A DNA stretch of 64,000 nucleotides, from the NCBI GenBank assembly GCA_024699855.1, contig JAMPIQ010000001.1, positions 1,612,001 through 1,676,000 of the forward strand. Direction: 5' to 3'. Position 1 is the first letter of the stretch. Every line of letters starts with the position of its first letter. Below the pieces are notes generated by a model. The model was not told where the DNA came from. It made no database searches and saw only the letters and a list, made by a program, of their open reading frames with translations. The translations under genes and the position numbers were made by a program. This DNA comes from Aphelenchoides besseyi (Eukaryota > Nematoda > Chromadorea > Rhabditida > Aphelenchoididae). This document shows, in pieces, positions 34,948 through 45,510 of the stretch.

Positions 34948-35043
34948 GATAAACTTAGGTTTAATTCATTAGAGCCTTCCAAACAACAGACAAACAATAA
35001 CAATAAACAAAAGGATTCAGAGAATGCAAATGAACAAGCACAA

Positions 35044-36053
35044 TCAGTTGGTTTCTTTTTCTGATTTCTCTGCTCGTGACTCTTCTTTCTTCGACTGATT
35101 GGGATGCTTACATTCGGAAGATGAGGAAGAACAGCTTTCTTCTCGTTTTGACACCAAAGTCACTTTCGATAAGCGAAGATAGGCCACGGGAGCGATCGAG
35201 TTGTCGGAGTGAAGAACCGCTTCGCAAAGATCAACTGATACACGAAATTCGTGGAGTGGCGAGTCGATCACGTATCTAAAAGAGTCGATTAATAAACAAA
35301 CAAATTCGTACACTCACGTCTCATATTCACCACCTTCACCGCAAATGTTCAGTTGGTATTTTTTGTTCGCTTCGATCAACGATTCTCGAGCCTAAAAGTT
35401 TGAAAATTCAAATTGAATTGTTCTTCGTAGAATCACTTCTTTTAATGTCATGCCGAGATGTTTGCTTGTTAAACCGGCAGCCGCAACTTTAATGATGATT
35501 GCATCGATTCCGTCCTGAATCATATCATCGTACAACTCCAATTGATCTCTTTCCCACAAGTAACAGAGGGGTGTCAATCCCAAACGTTTGCACACATTAT
35601 CGACGCGATCTTTCTGATACGAACTCAAAATCGCGCCAACAGAAACACCTGAAACTTCTGAATCACATTTTAAAAAATGAACTCTTTCCTTCAACATCGG
35701 GATTATTCAATTTCACGGTACTCAACAAGAAGAACAGATCCTCCACCTCATCGCCCAATTCATATTTGTACTCGGAAGATATGTTTTTCGGAGTACCGGA
35801 GATTTCTTTCCGATAGAGTGGTAACTGTAGTGCTGCAGCCAAAGCCTTAATTCCTTCAGAACCGACCGATTGATACCTGAACAACAAAGTAAAGGCATCG
35901 AGTTATTCGATCTTACATGTAACTGTCAAGTTCTTCTTTGTCAGATGGTGGATGTAAGTTTGCCAAACAAACAATTTCGTGACCATGTCGTTTTGCCAAC
36001 ATCAGATTATAGCAGCTATCTTTACCGCCCGATACCAAACCGACGACTTTCAT
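35044..36053 (-). CDS. diphthine-ammonia ligase DPH6 (ATP pyrophosphatase)
   Basis: Catalyses the last step of diphthamide formation on eEF2, amidating diphthine with ammonium and ATP. It starts MKVVGLVSGGKDSCYNLML at 36053; SGGKDS is the ATP pyrophosphatase loop. It continues NLHPPSDKEELDSYMYQSVG, a DPH6 signature, GDEVEDLF, VGAILSSYQKDRV and ICGEGGEYET, followed by DSPLHEFRVSV. The C-terminus is a short basic/acidic tail ending EKETN at 35044. Length is about 270-280 aa, which is the short DPH6 form without the C-terminal YjgF-like domains found in some animals. Four to five exons use short introns. The gene directly follows akirin on the same strand (231 bp apart), which could reflect an operon or just proximity. 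Confidence 0.9.
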
Positions 36054-36283
36054 GTTGGAATTCGGCGAGTGTTCTTTAAACTGCTAATCAATTGTTTGTC
36101 TTTTCTGTAAAATAAGCACAAGCAATAGCTACTCTTCGTATATTGAAAACAGATCGATCGATTTGTGCGCATTCAGTTAGTTTATTGTACGCTCGCATTT
36201 CAAATTACATCGAAAACGGAAAGAAACAGAACAATTTAGCATTGTTTTTTTGAAGAAGAAACCCGCCCGTTGTATGGTCTACA

Positions 36284-37080
36284 TTACGATAGATCTAAAG
36301 TAGAAAGTTGAATAACAATCGACAATAAGATGGAAACTTACAAGAAAAGTCCGTTGAAGACGGTCGGTTTTCTAATTGCTCTTTGGCGAACTGAACGTAT
36401 TGTTCGTATTGTTCTGAAAACCAATCACTGTACTGGGCAATTGAAGCCCTTCACCTACCATCCAACTTGCGATTCAAAACAGTTTCGTATTCGTAGCGTA
36501 AACGAGTTTCCTGTTCCTTCAACAAACGTTCGCAGATTAATTTTACTTGATTCATGGAGAAGTGTGGACGTTCGTACAGATCCGAAATCATTTTGCGATT
36601 GCTGTTCGCAGCGCTATGATTCTCGCCCTCCGAATCGCTACCCGACTATAATCAATTGAATAAAAAGTTTTGGTAAATGTTCGAACTTACATGTGAAGCA
36701 GGCGATGAGCCACCACGACGATAGGCCGTGGATTGGACTTCGCTTTTCTCGGCGTCGGTGGTGTGACGCGGAATCAAACGGCGACGTTTCAAGTAGCGAA
36801 CTTCGGCGCGAAGATAATCTTCCAACTGATTGGACGACAATTGACATCTACCGGTCGCCACAGCAAATGGCGAGTCTTCAGCTGCGTTGCGAGCGTTGGA
36901 GAAACCATTTGAGGATTTCGGACTCTGACCAGAGGACGGCAAGGATGCTGCCAAAGTCCCAAATTGAGGTCGAAATGGTGAGCAATGAGTTGGACGATGA
37001 CGCTTCACTTCGATTCCAATGTCCGCGTCCAAATAGGCCTCGTAGTCGTGAGGTCGTTTGACGGCAAGACCACAAGTCAT
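36284..37080 (-). CDS. akir-1: akirin nuclear protein
   Basis: Nuclear co-factor that links transcription factors to chromatin remodelling; in animals it takes part in NF-kappaB/innate immune transcription and in meiosis in nematodes. Starts MTCGLAVKRPHDYEAYLDAD (37080), with a bipartite-like basic motif EVKRHRP. A middle block has LSSNQLEDYLRAEVRYLKRRRL. The C-terminal helix FSMNQVKLICERLLKEQETR matches akirin, followed by EYETVLNRKLDEQYEQYVQF. A last microexon adds the conserved end SYLS (human ends SYVS), stop 36284. About 200 aa, four exons, short introns. The divergent neighbour is the CaaX protein gene at 38.3 kb, 1.2 kb away. Confidence 0.9.
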
Positions 37081-38291
37081 TTTTTAAGAAGAACTGTAAC
37101 CGGTATGCACCTGAAAGTATTGAGTGGAACACTAGCCGAAAATGTTCAAAGTTAAAACACACGTCCTTGAGAACGAACGGCCGCGGTGATTTCACAACCT
37201 TTTTCGTTGTAACTAATCGATTTCGAAGCAAAAGATTTGGATTTTTTCCGTCGAAACAACGAACACAATTGACTCGACTGGTCGACGATTGAATCAAAAA
37301 GTTTTTTCAATTAAAACTCAGTTATTGAAGGAACAAAATTCATAAACGAAATCATTGAGAAGCCCCTTCCTCTCCCGAAGCCTCCCAACTGACTGACTCC
37401 GACCGACTGAGCGTCGTTTTCTCTCCGACGCCGCTGCTCTGTTGTCCTTCACACGCTCTTTTACGACCCAACCTCTTACTGCAAGGCGCACAACAGACGC
37501 TAAAGCACTGAACATCACGCACCAACCGATCGAGCGCCGTTGGAGCGCGACGCACTTTCCGTTTGAATGCCCGTAAATTCGCAAGGGTGAAGTGGGTTTT
37601 TTGTACCCGCGAATTTTTGAATGAGATGCCGAGCAGCGATTAAGCGTTTCTTGATACCGTTTCATCAAGGGTTCAGACAATAAGGCTAATGATTGATAGT
37701 CGAGAAATGTTGTTCACGTCCCGGAATTAATCCCAAATGTCGAGTTCCCTCTTCCAAATTTACTCATCACATTTGGCGAATTTGTGTTCTCGTTAATCGT
37801 TTCGCATCTGTCAAGGATTTCGGCGGATTGGCCTTTTTGCGTTGTTTACAAGAAGCTCGCTTTTATGGACCAGTCACGAATTCGCAGCATTTGACGGCAC
37901 GTGCCATTTTTGCCTTTCGTCTTCTTGGACAAGAGGCTTTTTGGTCTCGGGTTATTCGGATTTAACTTGTTCGTCAAATTTACGAACTTTTTTTGCGCCA
38001 CGACGCTTCGCACGCCGATCCATCCAATCAGAGAGGCAGCTGTGGCACTTCGACGCTCTCGACTGCCGTTGATTTTCGATTTGAATTTGCATCTTGCGCC
38101 TCTCGCCGTCAATTCGTCAGCCGCTCAATTCAAGGACACGAAAAGAAGTCGGTTTGCGGATTGCTGCTCTTCTTTTGTTTCTTTTGAGTTGACAATTCGA
38201 TCTCCGAGAGTTGGATCGGGACTGCAGTAGTCGAGCGATTTGCGAGTTTTTTTTGTTGTCCACGAACTTTTGCGCATTTTCAGATCCCTCA
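37081..38291. promoter_or_regulatory. divergent intergenic region between akirin and CaaX-protein genes
   Basis: About 1.2 kb, with several overlapping ORFs on both strands at 37.3-38.2 kb. They show no family similarity and conflict with one another. A TTTTCAG acceptor lies about 7 bp before the ATG at 38292, so part of this stretch is probably a 5'UTR intron of the CaaX gene. Confidence 0.4.
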
Positions 38292-39843
38292 TGGAAAGGC
38301 CGCCGGCCACGGACGAGCATCTGAATAAAAGGGTGTCATTTGGTGGAGAAGAAGAAGTGAAATTGATCGTTTACGACAATCCGTATAGTCAGTCCACGTA
38401 CACACTACACGCTCGGCGTTCCACCACACCGCCAGACGGGTTAGTTAACGGGACGTATTAACATCATTGTGGGCGAAGCTCTGACGATTAACCATAAGAT
38501 TAAAGAGAGGGCCATTATGTCGTTGCGGGAGGCTTTTCGATTCATCACCGCGCTCATAAACATTTCGATTTATCAACGTGGCAATGAGCTTTTGGAGGAC
38601 GAAAAAAGTACGTTGCGAGAGTCTTTTTTTGATCGTCGAACTGTTCACGTTAGACGCTCGTTTTTGTTCCACGTTCAAACCTGCCACACTTTTTTTCTCT
38701 TTTAACTCAAATCTCGAAAATTGACGAATTGAGACGTTTTGACGTTTCTTCGACGCTCAACGTTTTAACTACGTGAATTTTCTTTTTGGAGTGTACGTTT
38801 TCCAGTGCGTTGTGATATTTCTCGCGTAATTAGATTTCGGTCGAATTGGACTAATTGATCGGAAGCCGCCGTCGAGAGGACGCATCTGCGTGTGCGGTTT
38901 GTTTCAGCGAAAAAGATCGGCGGTTTATGTTTTTGGGGTGGAGAGGCCGTTCGGTCTCGAGGAAAAGCGGCACATCCGGCGGCTGAAAACGGGACCAATT
39001 GTTTCGAAGCTCGCGGCAAAGAAGCCCCGGCCAGGGACTTCATGAGATGCTCATGCACAACCACTCGGTTTCGCGTACGTTGGCGTCCTCGCTTTGTTGC
39101 GTCGCTTTCGTTTTGCGGGCCCGCGCTCTCGGCTACGACCGTTACGAAAAAGCTTTTTTGGCCACGACGCGGTTTTCCATTTGCCGTTCACCTGTTGAAC
39201 GACGTAGCTCTTCGGACCATGAATGGGGCAGCGTGTGGTCAAATTTCCTGCTTTTGTTTCGTGTGTTTTTGCTTCAATGAACTCGTCCCGTTTTTTCTAG
39301 GACATTGAATCGCGTTCTGGTTACCAGCGAACAGTCCGAAATCCCACGGCCAATCTCACCGCCGGCACAGATCGAGAATCTTCCACCGGATCAAGCCGTC
39401 AGTCCGCCTCTTCCATCGCTTATCAAGTTCGTTGATTGATTTTCGAATTCGATTGAATTTCGGGTTTTAGGAGAATGGAAAACGAAACGGACAATCCATT
39501 TCGACCACAGGAGACACTTTACCACGAAGTCGATCCGATAGTCGAAGCCTATCGAACACGGCCTTTCCCGCCATCGCCGACCTCGTCTCCCGTTCCACCC
39601 GATCTGACGCCCATCAAAAACGGTCGACATGTGACTTTGGAGAATTCAACGACATATGTGACTGAACCCGATGGTACTCCCGTACGAAGCGGTCCAACAA
39701 CCACCACATTTGATGCGAGTCCAAAACACAATCTGTTATCACAACAAGGCAACGGTGCCAATGAATTGCCACCGCCGAATAACGTTGAATTGGTGCATGT
39801 GGACAACAAAAAGAAAAAATGTCATTGTTGTAGCATTCAATAG
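38292..39843 (+). CDS. polybasic CaaX membrane-anchored protein, paralemmin-like C-terminus
   Basis: About 220 aa, disordered. Exon 1 (38292-38439) starts MERPPATDEHLNKRVSFGGE and has EEEVKLIVYDNP. A long intron (about 860 bp) precedes the exon with SEIPRPISPPAQIENLPPDQ. The last exon contains NPFRPQETLYHEVDPIVEAY and a Thr-rich stretch (TPVRSGPTTTT). The C-terminus is KKKKCHCCSIQ, a polybasic run followed by clustered cysteines and a CaaX box, where the first C of CSIQ would be prenylated and the two preceding cysteines palmitoylated. Vertebrate paralemmins end in the same pattern (basic run, C-x-CCSIM). The rest of the protein lacks the N-terminal coiled coil of paralemmin. The role in plasma-membrane shaping is therefore an inference. 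Confidence 0.6.
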
Positions 39844-40071
39844 TCAGAATTGGAAAGACGATCGCGCTCCGTCTTTCAGCTTACGCATTCTGCATAAGCC
39901 ACATTTCTATTGTTCTCTTCTGTCTACGCGCTTCTCATCCGTCCTTAACATGCGATCTGTTTCCAGCGTTCAATCATCATAATGATTAGCCCTTTCTGTT
40001 GACTGTGCAATTGAACTTTGGCGTCCATGATCTTGTTCGCTCAATTTTGCCCGACACGCCTATTGCAGTAT

Positions 40072-40085
40072 TCTCTCTCTCTCTC
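40072..40085. repeat. short TC dinucleotide run
   Basis: (TC)7 in the 3'UTR of the CaaX-protein gene. It may be polymorphic. Confidence 0.6.
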
Positions 40086-40623
40086 GATATAATTGGTGCC
40101 GTTCAAAGAAACCACGTGACAGTTTTTTAAAAAGAATTCGTTTGTTTTTTTGCACTTTTCAAAGAGCTCTCTTCCTTTCGGATTCACCGACCACGTTCGC
40201 TCGTTTCGACTCGTCCCCTCATTCTTCCTATTGTTTAGCTACAAAATCAAGCGGGTAGTTGAAAACGAGACTCGTTGGTCGCTTCATACCGGTACTCCTT
40301 GAATTCTTAGTTTTTGTTCGCAATCGCCGTCCTTTGTTGCTTGGCGCTGATTTTAGGCATTTCAATACGCTAATAGGGTTCTCGTCGATTTACGCTCCAC
40401 CGTCCCTTCCACATCTGCTGCTTATTTTAATCGGAACTACGCAGTTTTATTGTCCTTGTTTGTTGTTGACTTAATCTGATTGCTTTCACAGTCTATGCAA
40501 CTACTTACATTATTTAACGGTTGCTCGAATTGACACTCTAATCTATGCAGCATAATAAAAACTTTTACTATCACGCGAATTGCACTTCACGATTGAGGAC
40601 GGAAATGAAAGTTTTGACAAGAG

Positions 40624-42253
40624 CTAGGCATAAGTGAGATCGTTGATTCGACACATCAACGTTTTCTCAACTCTTCCACCAATCAAAAGAAGATCGTCGA
40701 TGATCGTGATGGCGGAAGCGGCGTTTATCGTCGTCCCGTTGTTGGCCAATGGTTCAGTGATTACCCATGAACTCATTTGGTCCTAAACAATGTGTTGAAA
40801 AAGTCGATTTAACCTTTTTGTTTACCTGAAATCGTACACGAAGAACTTGAGATGCACTTGAGATTCTCGAATCACCAAAAAGCAATCGAATAAAAGTGTG
40901 AGCTATTGGCTGTAAGCACACTTTTCATTTATAGTTAAACCATTGAACATACGTGTGAAGTAATCCATAGGTCTCCCGTTTCGCTTAATCGCAGCTGATC
41001 AGGTGAACTCATAAGATTTAATTGAGTTTTTTCGCTTGTTTCAAAATCCGGTTTCACGTTGTAGATTTTTACAGTCTGAAGTATAAGGTGAAAAAAAACA
41101 AATTCCATTTCAATAGGATACCTCTGCTAAAGTCAAAGTAACATACAACAGTCGTTTCTTTGAATCCCAAACAAGTCCGTTGGGCGTTTGAAGGCCACTA
41201 CAACAATCGTTTACATTCACTTTTTGTTCAACATACCCGATTAGACGCGTCGCTTTCTTACCGTCGTGTAAGAGCAGCGATCCATATTCTCGTTGTGTCA
41301 GCGTTTCGGCCACTTGTAACCAATAGTACGAAGAGTAGAACATGTTCGAGACAATGAAACGACCAGCACCCAAAACCACAATATCAGACAAACTTTTGAA
41401 CGAAGCATCTCGTACTGTGTACTGATGAACGAGAGCCAGTTGATCGGGTTTAAACAAGAACACTTCGACAGTGGGACATTTATGCGATGGTGAATTAACA
41501 ACATAAATTTGCAGCCGATAGCGACCTTGAGCTACGGAGCCCTCGATTTGACTTCCAATTCCCAACGGTGTGAAGGTCTTGAACATTCATTGGTCATTCT
41601 AATTACTCACTTTGTTACCTCTAACAAGTCATCATTTGTGCGAATTGTGAGTTTTTGGAACTTCAGATTCTCTTCTTCACGACTAAACAATTTGTTCTTT
41701 GTGGAATCCGAAGTCTGTTTCGAAGCACCACTTTTGGCTGTCGACTTTTGAGGATATTTGAGTAGGAAAATAGACGCGTTGTAATCGGATTTTGTTAATT
41801 TTCGAAAGCCATCAGTTGCGAATAATAAACGCAGCGACGAAACGTCTTCGAAGTACGCCGCTCCACCGTCCGCTAAAAAACCATAGGGTTAAGGAAGAGA
41901 CGTCACATGCATTTTTCAGTGTCTCCTTTTTCTTTTTACGAGCATTTAGTTTGCATTTTTAACAGTTTTCGAAAGAAACCGCATGATTTTGGCGCTGTAG
42001 AGTCGATTGGTCCCGTTGTTTTTGCTTACCGAGTTCCGGAAACGAGCGACATCGGCCGGGTTTGTGATCGAAAACGCGTTTGTTGACGTCCAATAGAAGT
42101 CTGAAAATCGAAAGGTTTGATTTTGTATCTTCTGTTTCTTTACGTTGTTCGTATGACTGCAGCGGAGATGAAGGCAAAAGCCAAAACGTAACTCAAACGT
42201 CGAACTCCGCTCGACGCCGTCGCAGCGACCCATTGAGTTGTGGCCAATTTCAT
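40624..42253 (-). CDS. MEC-6 / paraoxonase-like single-pass membrane protein
   Basis: Six-blade beta-propeller protein of the paraoxonase family. In nematodes MEC-6 and POML proteins act as ER chaperones/partners of DEG/ENaC channels. The start MKLATTQWVAATASSGVRRL (42253) leads to a transmembrane stretch YVLAFAFISAAVI. It is followed by paraoxonase blocks: LDVNKRVFDHKPGRCRSFPE, YVVNSPSHKCPTVEVFLFKP, LSDIVVLGAGRFIVSNMFY, SPDQLRLSETGDLWITSH and the end VEKTLMCRINDLTYA, stop 40624. About seven exons with short introns give about 390 aa. A Ser/Lys/Thr-rich insertion (near 41740-41660) is longer than usual. It is head to head with complexin, 440 bp between starts. Catalytic paraoxonase Ca2+ ligands were not checked. 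Confidence 0.82.
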
Positions 42254-42692
42254 CGAGGAGTATGGAAGACGAACGTGTTCGGTCGAGCGCGGCTTCAGAT
42301 GCGACGATAACAAACAAAAGACCTTCGGATTTTCGCGTCGTTGCCAAGAGTTGTGGTTGGGACTTTCTTTTGCGTACGATGCCTTTTACAGCCGCGAGGC
42401 GGACGCCATTTTTTCTGGCCACTTCGTTCGACGCGCGTTTTTATGCTTTTCGCATTTTCAACTTGCGCTTTTCGCGTTTGACGGCGAAATGCGTTCTCGG
42501 ATGGAGAAGACCACGTTTCGAATTCTGCTGCGCACGAATCCAAATGCTTCGACCGAAAACTTTCTCACGACTTATGGCTTTCAACTTGTCGAAAATCGTT
42601 GAAATCGCTCGAGAACTTTCGTGCTCGTGTCTAGTGGTTTTCATAGTCTTTACAGATTCCACTTGTCGATCTCTCCAACTCTCGCGCGCACA

Positions 42693-43235
42693 ATGGCGTC
42701 CTTCATCATGAAACAAATGGTCGGGAATAAGCTGAACGAAGTGACCGGTGGTCTCGACAAGCTGGGCGGTGGTAATGAAGAAGGAGGCGAAAAAGGAGAA
42801 GGTGGAGAGGACCCGGAGGTTTGTGTGTAATCGGATTCTTGTGTTCAGCTGTCTTCTTAGGTTATTGCTGCTCGAAAGGAACAAGAAGAACGACGAAAAG
42901 AAGTGAGTTTCGAATAAGTTTATTGACAACAAACCGATTAACCAAATTTGTAGAAACATCGAAAAATGGAAGCTGAACGCGAGAAGATGCGAACTGACAT
43001 CCGCTCAAAATACAACATTCAAAAGAAGGAAGAAGGAATGCCGTTGGATTTGGGTGCTGATGGCCGTATCGGTGCAGCACGTAAGAAGACGCCCGAAGAG
43101 TTGGCAGCTGAAATGGCGGCCGAAGATGACTCTATCATTGGACAGTTGGGATTGACGGAACAAGTTGAGAAGGCAAAAACTGCGATGAATGGAGCTTTTG
43201 AAACTGTTCGTGGATTCCTTCCGTTCGGCAAATAA
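42693..43235 (+). CDS. cpx-1: complexin
   Basis: Small presynaptic protein that clamps and promotes SNARE-driven vesicle fusion. From 42693 it reads MASFIMKQMVGNKLNEVTGG, then an acidic linker and a central helix EREKMRTDIRSKYNIQKKEE, with KKTPEELAAEMAAED. The C-terminal EKAKTAMNGAFETVRGFLPF ends GK. This amphipathic C-terminal helix binds curved vesicle membrane and is the nematode CPX-1 type without a CaaX box. Three exons, two short introns, about 144 aa, as in C. elegans. It is tail to tail with the GPCR gene (about 190 bp). Confidence 0.95.
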
Positions 43236-43426
43236 GTCTCGAAAACTCAACTGATTACACTTAATCTTTTCTTGTTCCCGGTAAATTCCCTCGAATCAAT
43301 ATGTGGGTTTGGCTCTCTACTTTTTAGCATTCCGCTGTACGCCACGTGAATCTGTAAATACGCAAAAGTATTCCTGATTTCTCATTATGTAGTGATTGGA
43401 AATAAAGCCAATAGTTTAAGAAAAAC

Positions 43427-44771
43427 CTACAACGATGACAACTGAGTTGGTGGCGCAGTGCCACGTCGAAGTGGAATCAACAGTTGCAGCCAATTCAGTA
43501 CCAATTCACGGAACTCCGGATTCAGAAAGGCGTAAAGAATCGGGTTTGTAACAACGCTAATCATTGCAAGACTGAAACTTCGATTCGTTAGCATTTCAAA
43601 TCATCGAATTACCTGTGAGAAAACAAATTCAACAGATAGGAAACGTCGGTTCCATCCGCCAAGATCATCAACTCCCAGTCGTTGTCGAATTCGGTTAACA
43701 GCGAAATCACGTTATGAGGCAAAGTCGTGAATGCAAAAATCGAAGTGACCAAAACCAACAGAATTGTTGCTCTTCGTTTTTGACTTAAAACACGCCTTTT
43801 CTGATCAACGAGATGGGAGAGTTGAAGCGATTGTTCAGTTCCAGCAGTAGCTGCCAATACAATCGTTTGATGGGCGATGGTTTTCACTAGAATTCTGCTT
43901 ATTGTTCTCAATCGTTGAACTCACTTCGAGTCATGGCTCGTTTTCGAAGAAAAGCAAACAACTGAAACATTCAACTGGAATGAATTTGATTTGAATGAAA
44001 CTGACTGCTCGATAGCAAATTAAAATGACAGTGAATGGTAGGACACATTGAATGGTTAGAACGGCGATGGTGTAGATTCGCTTGGAAGTTACTGTGGGCC
44101 ATTTTTCCGTACAGAAAGAACCACAAATGTCTTAAAAAGACGAATTTATCGATTATATCAAGTGGCAACCAACTTCTGTGTTTGTATTGTTTCATTCGCA
44201 TGTGAAAGATGTACGGGAGTGTGAAGAACAAAGATATGAGCCAGAAAGCATAAGTTACTCTGACCGCTCCTTTCCGAGTAAGTTGTCGTGCTAATCAAAT
44301 AAACTCAAGAAGACCTTTTCCCAACCATACCTGGAGAAGTAGTGAGTCGAAAATACCGATCAACAGCAATGGCACACAACGAAAACGAGCTGATGAACAT
44401 TCCAACCGCTTGAGTTCCTCCAACAACGCGACATAAGAAAGCACCGAAGAACCTAAGGGAATGAAATAGTCAAAAGAACAAATACCGTAGACAAACCATT
44501 GCTTGTAAATGTGTGTGACAGGAGTCAATGAAACGCTAAGAAAAATCAGAATGATGTCCGCAATACAAAGGTTCAAAATAAAAATGTTTTGAACTGTTTG
44601 TAAACTTCGATGTTTAGCCGTTAAGATTATCACAGCGCCATTACCAATCAACCCAAAAAGGAAGATAACCGAGTAGATGAACGAGAAAATGGTTATCGTT
44701 ATCCAATGAGAAGATGGATCGCGGTAAAGTTCATGATAAGGTACACAAGGTTTTAGAGTTGTATTGTTCAT
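43427..44771 (-). CDS. rhodopsin-type peptide GPCR (neuropeptide F/Y-like receptor)
   Basis: Seven-helix receptor, about 390 aa from 44771 (MNNTTLKPCVPYHELYRDPS). N-glycosylation site NNTT is followed by TM1 (FLFGLIGNGAVIILTAKH with GN), TM2 (FILNLCIADIILIFLSVS with the LxxxD pattern), a disulfide Cys in FFGAFLCRVVGG, and an IAVDRYFRL (DRY) at the end of TM3. TM6 has ILLVLVTSIFAFTTLPHN and TM7 ends NPILYAFLNPEFREL (NPxxY). WFFGAFLCR and MRMKQ are typical of invertebrate NPY/NPF receptors. About seven short introns split the helices. The ligand is not determined. Confidence 0.8.
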
Positions 44772-45510
44772 TTATTACTTAGCGTCAATAAGGTTGTAGA
44801 TAAAATTTGCGCCCAATCCAAAGAAACTTCAACCAAACTGCCTCCGCAACTCATTAGTCTTTTGATAATCGAAACGGTTGAGTTCCGTTGAATAAACGAC
44901 TTTCAATTTATCTTCAAATTCAATGAAAGTCGTCTACTTGTCAATCTATTGACTTGTTTGTGATCATTCACGATTCTCGGATGATGTAGATGAGCAAGGA
45001 TGAAGGCCACGAAGAATGGATAGTACGATGAACAATCTCATAGACTTCTTGGATATCATCAAAATTAGCAAGATACGACGTACATTAGAAGTCTACGCAG
45101 AGAGTTCATTTGTTGAGCAAATTAAAAGTTTTCGTTCACGGTCCAGTTGACAGCACATTTCATTTTGACGTCTCTTTCAAGTCTGCTTAGTTTTCCTATT
45201 TACACATTTGGAGTGTGGGAGTCAAGAAAATAAGTTTATTTCAACAATGTTCGATTACAAAAAGAAGACCCCGTTTCATTAGCTCACTGGTCGAATTGTC
45301 AATAAAAGTTTTTGCTGAATACCGTCTGGACTTTGTTGAATATACACGTTACTGCAGGGAAGAAGTCGAAGTGCACAATCGAAGGCAAAAGCTCGTTGGT
45401 TGATTGAAATACAAAAACAAAAGCAACGGGTTAACTGATATGTGCGAAGATGAAGAGAAGGCAGCAAGCGGCCAACAGTGTTAAGTGAACTAGGAAAAAA
45501 GATACGGTGA
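44772..45510. other. intergenic, between GPCR and globin genes
   Basis: No supported gene. A 10-bp perfect stem (ACGACTTTCA at about 44898-44907 with TGAAAGTCGT at about 44926-44935) is noted but is short and alone. Confidence 0.45.

Noticed and set aside
37318..37680. Minus-strand 120-codon ORF upstream of akirin
   Set aside because: No family match; probably the shared promoter region of akirin and the CaaX gene.
38892..39308. Plus-strand 138-codon ORF within the CaaX-gene intron
   Set aside because: Runs across the splice acceptor region with unlikely composition; kept only as a finding about the opposite strand.
40624..44771. Operon of MEC-6-like, complexin and GPCR genes
   Set aside because: The three genes alternate in strand (minus, plus, minus), so they cannot be one transcript.
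44890..44940. 10-bp stem near 44.9 kb as regulatory hairpin or terminator
   Set aside because: Too short and isolated to distinguish from chance in AT-rich DNA.
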